The notes: a model not told the origin generated them from the sequence alone. 5,478 nt of DNA from DATHYU01 sp033722675 (GCA_033722675.1 JAWVYO010000140.1:1-5478); one strand, 5' to 3'; positions 1 through 5,440 are shown, counted from the stretch's first letter. Numbers and translations are program-made.

Positions 1-709
1 CCACGCGGGCCACGGCGCCGGGGGGCAGGATCCGGGCGAGCCGCGCCCCGTCGATCGATCGGACCCAGCCGAGGGACGCGGCGCGCGCCGGCACCGCGAT
101 GCCCTCGTGCTGCATGCCGCCGTCGTCGGTCTCAGCCCTGGCCGACCGGTGGGTGCGCCGGACGGCCGCCACGGTCGCCAGGGCGATCCGGCGGACGACG
201 GCGTTCACCCGCATCCTCCTCAAGGAGTGGTCGATATAGGCGACGATGGCGATCCCCGAGCCGATGCCGAGCACCACGGCGAGCGTGACCGACACGCTCC
301 GGAACTGCCCGGCCCCCGTGCCGTCCTGCCCTGCGAGGCCCCCGAGGACGAGGAGCGAGTAGGCGAACGTCCCGACGACCAGTCCGATCACCACCTGCTG
401 GAACCGGTTGTCGAAGAAGCCGCCGACCGATCGCGGCGAGAACTGGCTGGAGGCGATCTGGCTCGACAGCGCCGTGATCGAGAACACGATGGCGGCGACC
501 GTGATCGTGGCTCCGGCGACGGCCGTCACGATGGAGCGACCGCCATCCAGAGAGACGGAGAGGAGTACGGGCAGGTCCTCGACGCCGGGCACCGCCCGAT
601 CGAGCCATCGAGCCAGGCCGGCCAGGCCGATGCAGACGACCATCACGGCCGTCGGGACCAGAAAGAGGCTCTCACGCAGGCGCTGGGCAGCCGACCGCAG
701 GGACTCCAT
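1..709 (-). CDS. DUF2254 family predicted membrane protein (partial, C-terminus beyond window)
   Basis: The minus-strand frame is open from an ATG at 709 to the window edge, giving 236 residues with no stop, so the C-terminal part is missing (from memory, family members are about 400-450 aa). I read it codon by codon from the sequence. Four hydrophobic segments are visible at about residues 15-36, 60-82, 105-126 and 139-160. The stretch GGRSIVTAVAGATITVAAIVFSITALSSQIASSQFSPR (about 56-93) and the later YIDHSLRRMRVNAVVRRIA closely match the DUF2254 pattern of TM2, a Ser/Gln-rich loop and a TM4/His turn. The function of the family is unknown; it is an inner-membrane protein with a soluble C-terminal part. 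The start lies 10 nt after the cyclase stop, preceded only by a weak GGACGG, so it is probably the distal gene of the same transcript and may be translated through coupling. No other start fits better. Confidence 0.85.
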   Translation of the reverse strand, partial: MESLRSAAQRLRESLFLVPTAVMVVCIGLAGLARWLDRAVPGVEDLPVLLSVSLDGGRSIVTAVAGATITVAAIVFSITALSSQIASSQFSPRSVGGFFDNRFQQVVIGLVVGTFAYSLLVLGGLAGQDGTGAGQFRSVSVTLAVVLGIGSGIAIVAYIDHSLRRMRVNAVVRRIALATVAAVRRTHRSARAETDDGGMQHEGIAVPARAASLGWVRSIDGARLARILPPGAVARV

Positions 710-719
710 CCGTCCGAGC

Positions 720-1982
720 CTAGGTCGGGTCGCCGCCCCGGTCGCCTCGGGTCTCCGTCGCCTCCGATGCTCCTGTCCGGAGTCCCTCCAGGAACCAGGT
801 GCGCCGATCCCCCGCGCCCTTCACGCGGATGACCCCCCTCGGCCTGCAGACGAACTCGTCGGTGAGCAGCGCCCGGGTGGCCTCGGTCACCTGGATCCGA
901 TCGGGCTCGCCGTGCGACTCCATGCGACTCGCCGTGTTGACCGCCTCACCCCAGAGGTCGTACTGGAACTTGGACCGCCCGATCACCCCGGCCGCCACCG
1001 GACCCGAGTCCATACCGAGCCGCAGGGTGATCTCGGGAACCTCTCGGGTGTGTTCCAGCATGTCGAGGGCGAGGCGGGCCAACGCCCCCGCGTGGTCCGC
1101 CCTCGGGGTCGGCACCCCGCAGGCGACCATGTAGTTGTCGCCGATGGTGCGAATCTTCTCGCATCCGTGCTCCTCGACGAGGTCGTCGAACCTGCGGAAG
1201 ACGTCGTTGAGCAGACCGACCAGCTCGTCGGGGTCCATCGCCGAGGTGAGGGCGGTGAAGCCCACGATGTCGGCGAACAGGACGCTCACCTCGGCGTGAT
1301 GGCGGGCCACCGTGCGGTCGTGGAGCTTCAACTCGTCCGCGATCGGCGCCGGGAGGACGTTGAGGAGCAGCCGTTCGGACCGCTCTCGCTCGGCGGCGAG
1401 CAGGCTCTGCGCACGGTCCTTCTCACTGGCGAAATAGTTCACGGTGACGAAGACGATCAGACCGACGACCGTGACGTTGAGGACGAAGAACACGCCGATC
1501 AGCCAGATCGGCAGGTCGTTACCGATCCCGATCCCCGGCTGCACGACCTGCGCCGCGGCCACGAGGACGGCGAACGCCCCGAACACCGCGACGGCCGTGC
1601 GGCGCCGGGCGACGAGGACGGTGCCGAGCGGGGCCAGGAACGACCACAGGACCACGGCGCTGCTGGCGACGAATCCTCCCAGCGCGATCTGCAACGCGAA
1701 GGGCAGGACGAGGATGAGGGCGATCTGGCTCACCCGGAACAGGCGGTACCGCCCGGTGACGCCGACCGCCGCGAGGCCGGCAGTCGTCACGACCGAGTAG
1801 GACAGCGGGATGGCCCCTGCTGCGGGCTCGCCGAAGGCCACGTACGTGAGGCCCCAGGCCACCGCGGCCGCGGCGATCAGGAAGGCGACCGTGGCGATGA
1901 TCCGGTTGGCGAGGGCCGTCTGCGGATCCACACCGCGTGCGAGGCCACCGTCGCGCACCGGCGCCGTCATGCTCGTGACCAT
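720..1982 (-). CDS. Six-TM class III adenylate/guanylate cyclase
   Basis: This 420-aa protein would make cAMP (or cGMP) from ATP (or GTP) at the inner face of the membrane. Six hydrophobic segments lie at about 28-50, 57-75, 86-101, 105-124, 128-146 and 159-181. A charged helical linker (184-208) and the cyclase-transducer-like LLLNVLPAPIADELK (205-219) follow, then the catalytic domain (about 230-400). Metal-binding Asp238 (in FADIVGFT) and Asp282 (in TIGDNY), Asp342 (in FQYDLWG), and transition-state Asn349 and Arg353 (in VNTASRM) are all present. The usual purine-selecting Lys, four residues before the second Asp, is Arg278. There is no HAMP domain, so the layout is that of mycobacterial Rv1625c; class III cyclases work as dimers. 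I chose ATG 1982 because an AGGGGAG ribosome site sits 7 nt upstream. Earlier starts at 2018 (ATG) and 2027 (GTG) have none. It lies 77 nt after a lipoprotein gene and 10 nt before DUF2254. Confidence 0.93.
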   Translation of the reverse strand: MVTSMTAPVRDGGLARGVDPQTALANRIIATVAFLIAAAAVAWGLTYVAFGEPAAGAIPLSYSVVTTAGLAAVGVTGRYRLFRVSQIALILVLPFALQIALGGFVASSAVVLWSFLAPLGTVLVARRRTAVAVFGAFAVLVAAAQVVQPGIGIGNDLPIWLIGVFFVLNVTVVGLIVFVTVNYFASEKDRAQSLLAAERERSERLLLNVLPAPIADELKLHDRTVARHHAEVSVLFADIVGFTALTSAMDPDELVGLLNDVFRRFDDLVEEHGCEKIRTIGDNYMVACGVPTPRADHAGALARLALDMLEHTREVPEITLRLGMDSGPVAAGVIGRSKFQYDLWGEAVNTASRMESHGEPDRIQVTEATRALLTDEFVCRPRGVIRVKGAGDRRTWFLEGLRTGASEATETRGDRGGDPT

Positions 1983-1989
1983 GGCCGCT

Positions 1990-1996
1990 CTCCCCT
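1990..1996 (-). promoter_or_regulatory. Ribosome binding site that fixes the cyclase start
   Basis: AGGGGAG on the minus strand, 7 nt before ATG 1982. Neither upstream in-frame candidate (ATG 2018, GTG 2027) has a purine-rich site, so this decides the start. Confidence 0.7.
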
Positions 1997-2059
1997 CGAC
2001 CGCCCGAGTCTTCCACATCGAGCCCACGACCGCGGGGGCCGCCGCCTCGTCCCCTGTCG

Positions 2060-2689
2060 CTAGAAGCCTCGTACCAGTTCGGCCGTGTAGGTCCCTTCGA
2101 GGGCGAATCCGGACTCGCTGGTGATGGACGCCTCGATGCAGACGACGTCGTCGCCGAGGTGCACGAGACGGGCCGAGCCGGTCATGTCCACGCTGAACCC
2201 GGGGGCGTCGGGCGCCGTCACGTTGAGGAACGTGGCCAGCTCCCCGGCCTCCCAGTCCACCTGGCCCACCTCGCCACCCTCGAGCACGGGCACCGACTCG
2301 GGATCCTCGGCGTTGAAGACGGTCAGCCCCGTCTGGACGACGATGCCGCCGTCGGGCGGATCGGTGACGTAGGAGTACGACCGGTCTTCACGATCGATCG
2401 GGAAGTCGGCGAGATACACCGTGTAGGCCCGGCCTCCTGCGGTGGGAACGGCGATGGCGTCGGTCACCTGGAAGGGCTCGAGCGCGCCGTCCCCCGAGAT
2501 ACGTAGGTCGATCGCGTACGGAACGAGCTCACAGCCGGCCGGCAGCGGCACGGTCGTGGTGGTCGACGTCGTGGTGGACGTCGTCGCCGCCACGGTGGAC
2601 GCCGTGGTGGAGGTCGCGTCGCCCCCGCATGCCCCGACCACCAGGGCGGCCACGGCCATCACGGCGGCGATCCCGGTCCGTCGTCCCAT
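2060..2689 (-). CDS. Secreted lipoprotein of unknown family
   Basis: This 209-aa protein has a clear type II signal peptide: MGRR, a hydrophobic core (about 5-18) and the lipobox VGAC with Cys21 as the lipid-modified residue. It should be exported and anchored on the outer face of the cytoplasmic membrane. A Thr/Ser-rich linker (about 26-46) precedes a roughly 160-residue domain, probably mostly beta-strand, with two further cysteines (Cys53, Cys184) that bracket it and could form a disulfide. I do not recognise the domain. ATG 2689 is chosen because GGGAGG lies 8 nt upstream and the lipobox is at the normal distance; the reading frame runs open to 3145, but that extension has no signal-peptide logic. 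It precedes the cyclase by 77 nt on the same strand and is divergent from the methyltransferase. The leader forms a hairpin that includes the ribosome site. Confidence 0.88.
   Translation of the reverse strand: MGRRTGIAAVMAVAALVVGACGGDATSTTASTVAATTSTTTSTTTTVPLPAGCELVPYAIDLRISGDGALEPFQVTDAIAVPTAGGRAYTVYLADFPIDREDRSYSYVTDPPDGGIVVQTGLTVFNAEDPESVPVLEGGEVGQVDWEAGELATFLNVTAPDAPGFSVDMTGSARLVHLGDDVVCIEASITSESGFALEGTYTAELVRGF
2552..2614 (-). repeat. Low-complexity Thr/Ser linker with 15-nt tandem periodicity
   Basis: This stretch encodes about residues 26-46 of the lipoprotein, almost all Thr and Ser with a few Ala and Val. On the plus strand GTCGTGGTGG recurs at 2553 and 2568, a 15-nt (5-codon) period, followed by degenerate copies. 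Linkers of this kind separate the lipid anchor from the folded domain in actinobacterial lipoproteins. The repeat could change length by replication slippage without shifting the frame. Confidence 0.6.
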
Positions 2690-2696
2690 CACCCAT

Positions 2697-2716
2697 TCCT
2701 CCCGTCGACGGAACGA
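2697..2716 (-). promoter_or_regulatory. Hairpin over the ribosome site of the lipoprotein at 2060-2689
   Basis: In the minus-strand transcript a UCGA loop (2705-2708) is closed by five pairs (2709-2713 with 2704-2700, one of them U-G), then a G-G mismatch, then two more pairs (2715-2716 with 2698-2697). The 3' arm contains the ribosome site GGGAGG (2698-2703). The core is the perfect palindrome CCGTCGACGG at 2702-2711, 12 nt from the start codon. The same core occurs at the other lipoprotein gene (5425-5434). It could equally be a DNA operator. Confidence 0.45.
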
Positions 2717-2812
2717 GCCAAGCATCCCGACCGCGCCCGCACAAGGGCCCTTCGTCCACCTCGTTCGCAGGACCGCCGTACCGCTCCCCCGCTCCCGGGA
2801 GGCGCGCGGCGG

Positions 2813-2818
2813 TAGATT
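2813..2818 (+). promoter_or_regulatory. Probable -10 element for a leaderless methyltransferase mRNA
   Basis: TAGATT fits the actinobacterial TAnnnT -10 consensus. Its last base is 7 nt before the A of ATG 2825, which would put the transcription start at the start codon itself. There is no ribosome site at a usable distance; the nearest purine run, GGGAGG (2797-2802), is 22 nt upstream. No -35 hexamer is evident, which is common for such promoters. Confidence 0.5.
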
Positions 2819-2824
2819 CGCCAC

Positions 2825-3484
2825 ATGCCGATGACGCCCGAGCGCTGGACGGCCACGAACGACTACGCCCGCGAGGTGTTCGGGACGGAACCCGATCACA
2901 TCCGGGCGACACGCGAGGCCGCCGAGGACGCGGGGCTGCCCACGTGGGCCGTCTCCTCCGACGTCGGACGCCTGCTCGCCCTGCTGACGGCGACCACCCG
3001 GGGCCGGCTCGCCCTCGAGATCGGCACCCTCGGCGGGTATTCCGCCCTCTGGCTGCTCGAGGGCCTCCGGACGGACGCCCGGCTGATCACCATCGAGTAC
3101 GAGGACGAGCACGCCGACTTCGCCGCGGACCGGTTCGCCCGGCACGGCCTGGCCGATCGGGTCGACCTGCGTCGCGGTGCGGCGCTCGAGCTGCTCCCCG
3201 ACATCGCCGAAGAGGTCGGCCGGGAGTCGGTGGACGTCGTGTTCATCGACGCCGACAAGGAGTCCTACCCCGACTACTACGAGCTGACTGCCCCACTCGT
3301 CGCACCCGGGGGCCTGCTCCTCGTCGACAACGTCTTCGGCACGGGCTCGTCGTGGATCGACGACTTCGACGACGAGGGCATCCGCGCCACCGACCGGATG
3401 AACCGTCGGGCCGCTGCCGACGACCGGTTCGACACCGCAGGCGTGTTCATCAGGGCCGGACTGCTCATCGCCCGACGTCGGTGA
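2825..3484 (+). CDS. Class I SAM-dependent O-methyltransferase (COMT/Methyltransf_3 type)
   Basis: This 219-aa cytosolic enzyme has the length and motif order of small metal-dependent O-methyltransferases, which transfer a methyl group from SAM to a hydroxyl, often on a catechol-like substrate. SAM-binding motif I is LEIGTLGGYS (64-73). The acidic residue for the SAM ribose is Glu91 (in TIEYE). Asp142 in FIDADK and Asp168-Asn169 in LLLVDN match the three metal ligands of catechol O-methyltransferase, and Lys145 matches its catalytic Lys. The N-terminal helices with YAREVFGTEPDHIRATREAAEDAGLP are also typical. The natural substrate cannot be read from the sequence. ATG 2825 is supported by a -10 element placed for leaderless transcription; ATG 2831 is a less likely alternative. 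The stop codon overlaps the start of the kinase gene by one base, so the two are co-transcribed and translationally coupled. Confidence 0.93.
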   Translation: MPMTPERWTATNDYAREVFGTEPDHIRATREAAEDAGLPTWAVSSDVGRLLALLTATTRGRLALEIGTLGGYSALWLLEGLRTDARLITIEYEDEHADFAADRFARHGLADRVDLRRGAALELLPDIAEEVGRESVDVVFIDADKESYPDYYELTAPLVAPGGLLLVDNVFGTGSSWIDDFDDEGIRATDRMNRRAAADDRFDTAGVFIRAGLLIARRR

Positions 3485-4362
3485 TGCACGACGTCTATGC
3501 CTATGGGGTGATCGCCCCGAGCACCCTCGTCGAGCTCGGCGGGGCGTTCCCCACCGAGGCCGGGTACGGGGAGATCGCGGCGGTCCACCCGTCGCTGGGC
3601 GGGGAGGCGGCCGGGAGCGCCTACGTCCTCGGTCGGCTCGGCGTGCCCACGAAGCTCACAGGCACCATGCTCGGTGACGACCCCGAATCCCGGCGCGTCG
3701 TCGAGTTGCTGGCTGGCGAAGGGGTGGACACCGGTGCCATCGACACCACTGGCCGGGCCGTGACGGAGATCGTCGTGTCGACGGGCGTCGAACGGACGGT
3801 CTTCGGCGACTACGGCCGGATGCTCGGCGAGCGGGCCTGGAGTGCCCCGTCCCGAATCGACATCGAGTCGGCGCGGGTCGTGTGCCTGGACCCCTTCTTC
3901 GGCGACGACTCCCTGCAGACCGCCCGATGGTGCCGGGAGGCGTCGGTTCCCTATGTGACCGTGGACGTGGAGCCCGGTTCGGAGATCGCCCGCCACGCAG
4001 CGGCCGTCATCGTCGCCGGCGAGTTCGCCTCCAGGGATCCCGAGTACGCCACATTCTCCGCCTACGCCGACCGGTGCGAGGGCCTCGTGGTCCTGACGCG
4101 GGGGGCGGGCGACCTCCTCTACGGTCGGGCCGGGGCACCGCCGCAGGCCTTCCCACCGTTCGATGTGGAGACACGCGACGCCACGGGAGCCGGCGACGCC
4201 TTTCGCGCCGGTCTCATCTACGGGATGCTCGCCGGCCAGGGCGACGAGGAGCTCGTCAGGACGGCCTCGGCGGTCGCGGCGCTCGTGTGTCAGACGGTGC
4301 CGGGGGTCGTGAACGGCCCCACGGCGAGCGACCTCGCGCGGTTCCTCGACCCTCCCGGCTGA
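3484..4362 (+). CDS. PfkB-family (ribokinase-like) carbohydrate or nucleoside kinase
   Basis: This 292-aa protein belongs to the PfkB fold, which transfers phosphate from ATP to a sugar, nucleoside or similar alcohol. The second PfkB signature is intact as DATGAGDAF (232-240), with Asp238 as catalytic base and the GAG anion hole. VVLTRGAGDLLYG (202-214) is the usual ATP-side strand and turn, and GGEAAGSAYVLGRLGVPTKLTGTMLGDD (39-66) corresponds to the first signature. Two usual substrate contacts are absent: the Asp of the N-terminal strand aligns with Ser13 (GVIAPSTL), and the Asn of GGxxAN is Gly44. The overall pattern recalls PfkB proteins beginning YGVISxSTL and containing GGEAANSA, whose substrate I do not know. 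The ATG overlaps the methyltransferase stop (TGATG) with no separate ribosome site, which implies coupled translation. Length is normal and the frame is intact. Confidence 0.92.
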   Translation: MHDVYAYGVIAPSTLVELGGAFPTEAGYGEIAAVHPSLGGEAAGSAYVLGRLGVPTKLTGTMLGDDPESRRVVELLAGEGVDTGAIDTTGRAVTEIVVSTGVERTVFGDYGRMLGERAWSAPSRIDIESARVVCLDPFFGDDSLQTARWCREASVPYVTVDVEPGSEIARHAAAVIVAGEFASRDPEYATFSAYADRCEGLVVLTRGAGDLLYGRAGAPPQAFPPFDVETRDATGAGDAFRAGLIYGMLAGQGDEELVRTASAVAALVCQTVPGVVNGPTASDLARFLDPPG

Positions 4363-4406
4363 CGGGCAACGCCGACCCCGCCGCGTCGGGCGATGGTCGT
4401 CAGCCG
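4356..4406. terminator. Inverted repeat spanning two convergent stop codons, possible bidirectional terminator
   Basis: CGGCTGACG at 4356-4364 is the exact reverse complement of CGTCAGCCG at 4398-4406. The left arm contains the kinase stop and the right arm the stop of the facing gene. Inside the 33-nt loop a smaller stem pairs CCGAC (4372-4376) with GTCGG (4385-4389). There is no T-tract, so classic intrinsic termination is not clear, but the position between convergent genes suits a terminator. Confidence 0.4.
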
Positions 4407-4846
4407 ATCTCGACCTCGTAGCGCACGTTCTCGCCGTCCTCGATCCTCGGCACGAACACCCGCGACGGTACGACGGCATAGGCCGCGTAGGGGGGCATGG
4501 CGAGATCCAGCGCGTCGATCGCGCCCGCCACCGCCTCGGGGTACTCGGCCTCGGACAGCCGACGCGCGGTGCCCTCGAACTGGATGGCGTTGAGGTCCTC
4601 GGTGAGGTCGGGGGCGTAGTCGGGCTGCTCGGAAGCGACGACGGTCCCCGCGATCGTCGGGTTCCCCGCGATGTCCCGGGAGTGACGGGCGTCGGTCTTC
4701 GAGAAGAAGAAGAACGTCAGATCCTCGTCGACCAGGTATTCGACGGCGGCCACCCAGGGACGAGTGCCGTCGGTGGTCGCGAGCATCAGGTACCGATGCT
4801 CTTCGACGAACGATCTCACCCAGGTCGAGTCGGTGGTGCCGGTCAT
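4400..4846 (-). CDS. YhbP-like FMN-binding split-barrel protein (pyridoxamine 5'-phosphate oxidase family)
   Basis: This 148-aa protein has the length and pattern of small split-barrel flavoproteins of the Putative_PNPOx group, closest to what I recall of E. coli YhbP (UPF0306). The shared run is an N-terminal helix FVEEHRYLMLATT (13-25), AAVEYLVDEDLTFFFF (33-48), SKTDARHSRDIAGNPTIAGTV (49-69) with the ARH flavin/phosphate-binding-type motif, and NAIQFEGTARRL (86-97). Such proteins are cytosolic dimers that bind FMN, F420 or heme; the substrate is not predictable, and true pyridoxamine phosphate oxidase is longer. Two ATGs are possible, 4852 and 4846. The latter is preferred because GAGGGGG (4853-4859) then lies 6 nt upstream, whereas it abuts the former. 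The gene lies 93 nt downstream of a lipoprotein gene, with a strong hairpin between, and converges on the kinase gene. Confidence 0.85.
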   Translation of the reverse strand: MTGTTDSTWVRSFVEEHRYLMLATTDGTRPWVAAVEYLVDEDLTFFFFSKTDARHSRDIAGNPTIAGTVVASEQPDYAPDLTEDLNAIQFEGTARRLSEAEYPEAVAGAIDALDLAMPPYAAYAVVPSRVFVPRIEDGENVRYEVEIG

Positions 4847-4852
4847 GTCCAT

Positions 4853-4859
4853 CCCCCTC
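4853..4859 (-). promoter_or_regulatory. Ribosome binding site that decides the start of the split-barrel gene
   Basis: GAGGGGG on the minus strand is 6 nt from ATG 4846 but directly adjacent to ATG 4852, so initiation at 4846 is favoured. Using 4852 would add only Met-Asp. Confidence 0.6.
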
Positions 4860-4900
4860 GTGGTCGTGTGTGTGCAGACGGATTCATCGGATCGAGGCCT

Positions 4901-4924
4901 CGCCGGGGCCGTCTGGTCCCGGCG
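4901..4924 (-). terminator. GC-rich hairpin after the LpqH-like lipoprotein gene
   Basis: Ten-base arms (4901-4910 and 4915-4924) pair around a 4-nt loop with one A-C mismatch in the minus-strand transcript, starting 16 nt after the lipoprotein stop. No U-tract follows, so it would be a high-GC L-shaped-type terminator, or an attenuator or mRNA-stabilising structure before the split-barrel gene. A perfect 10-bp palindrome, CGAGGCCTCG (4893-4902), adjoins it. Confidence 0.45.
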
Positions 4925-4939
4925 GCCCGTGCGGGTCGA

Positions 4940-5413
4940 TCAACACCGGAACTCGAAGGTCGCGGTGGCGGTGTCTCCACCGATCATCCGGGACATGGTC
5001 GCGCTCCCGGAGACGGTGTCCCCCTCGACGGACACCTCGTCGAAGTCGTCGGTCGTGGCCATCCAGGTGAAGTCGGGACCCGACACCCGGAGGTCCTGGG
5101 AGCCGTCGTCAAACCGGTCGAAGACGATCTCGACCTCGGAATCCATCTCGGCGCTGCCGGCGATGTTGATCGTGTCGTCGGGCCAGACACTGCACTGGAT
5201 GTCGGGGACGAACACCCAGGTCTCGGCGCCGATCGTGACCTCTCCGGCCGTCGCGGCGTCCCCGCCGGCATCCATGTCCTCGTCACCCCCGCCGTCGGCC
5301 ATGGTGGTCTCGGCGGACGATTCCGCCCCGGTGGTCGCTGCCGTGGCGTCCTCGCCGCACGCCCCCAGCGCCAGCGCCAGGATCGGCACGATCAGGATGC
5401 TCAGCTTTCGCAC
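4940..5413 (-). CDS. LpqH-like (19 kDa antigen type) lipoprotein
   Basis: This 157-aa protein has a type II signal peptide: an RK N-terminus, a hydrophobic core (about 4-16) and lipobox LGAC with Cys19 as lipidation site. An acidic, Ala/Gly/Thr-rich linker follows (about 20-57), then a domain of about 100 residues. That domain holds exactly two cysteines, Cys74 (DIQCSVWPDDTINIAG) and Cys157 as the last residue (ATFEFRC). The spacing, the NIAG segment after the first Cys, the VEGDTVSGSATM strand and the terminal FEFRC recall mycobacterial LpqH, where the two cysteines form a disulfide. The family call is from pattern memory and is moderate. The role is probably a surface or cell-envelope lipoprotein with no known enzymatic function. 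The start is GTG 5413, with GGGGGAG 6 nt upstream; ATG 5458 would add 15 residues that spoil the signal peptide. The ribosome site is buried in a hairpin. Confidence 0.82.
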   Translation of the reverse strand: MRKLSILIVPILALALGACGEDATAATTGAESSAETTMADGGGDEDMDAGGDAATAGEVTIGAETWVFVPDIQCSVWPDDTINIAGSAEMDSEVEIVFDRFDDGSQDLRVSGPDFTWMATTDDFDEVSVEGDTVSGSATMSRMIGGDTATATFEFRC

Positions 5414-5418
5414 GATGG

Positions 5419-5440
5419 TCTCCCCCGTCGACGGAGGAGA
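5419..5440 (-). promoter_or_regulatory. Hairpin sequestering the ribosome site of the LpqH-like gene
   Basis: The minus-strand transcript can form an uninterrupted 9-bp stem (5432-5440 with 5427-5419, one U-G pair) closed by a UCGA tetraloop. Its 3' arm contains the entire ribosome site GGGGGAG (5420-5426). The start GTG follows 5 nt after the stem. Its core CCGTCGACGG (5425-5434) is shared with the other lipoprotein leader. This fits control of translation initiation, or a palindromic DNA operator. Confidence 0.5.

Larger units (their letters stand above)
2690..2824. other. Divergent intergenic region between lipoprotein and methyltransferase genes
   Basis: These 135 nt separate divergently transcribed genes and must hold both promoters. 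Visible elements are the lipoprotein ribosome site and hairpin (2697-2716), a perfect 10-bp palindrome AAGGGCCCTT (2743-2752) in the middle that could be an operator, and a -10-like TAGATT (2813-2818) just before the methyltransferase. I see no convincing -35 box for either gene and no clear minus-strand -10. Confidence 0.6.

Noticed and set aside
107..832. Plus-strand 241-codon frame at the left edge
   Set aside because: Low-complexity shadow of the DUF2254 gene, which was verified codon by codon on the minus strand.
1983..2059. Possible terminator between the lipoprotein and the cyclase
   Set aside because: Only 4-bp GC stems with large loops can be drawn; nothing stands out from the GC-rich background.
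408..2063. Long plus-strand open frame of 551 codons opposite the cyclase and DUF2254 genes
   Set aside because: It is an antisense shadow of GC-rich coding DNA. The translation is dominated by Arg, Asp, Gly, Pro and His with no domain, while the opposite strand encodes clear, intact families.
2690..3145. N-terminal extension of the lipoprotein reading frame to 3145
   Set aside because: It runs antisense through the methyltransferase gene, and the true signal peptide with a ribosome site starts at 2689.
2629..3483. Upstream extension of the kinase frame through the methyltransferase (apparent 577-aa fusion)
   Set aside because: The added sequence is an Arg/Pro/His-rich shadow of the methyltransferase in another frame. 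The PfkB fold begins at ATG 3484, so there is no real fusion.
3277..4479. Minus-strand 400-codon frame opposite the kinase
   Set aside because: Shadow frame with no recognisable domain that overlaps two well-supported genes.
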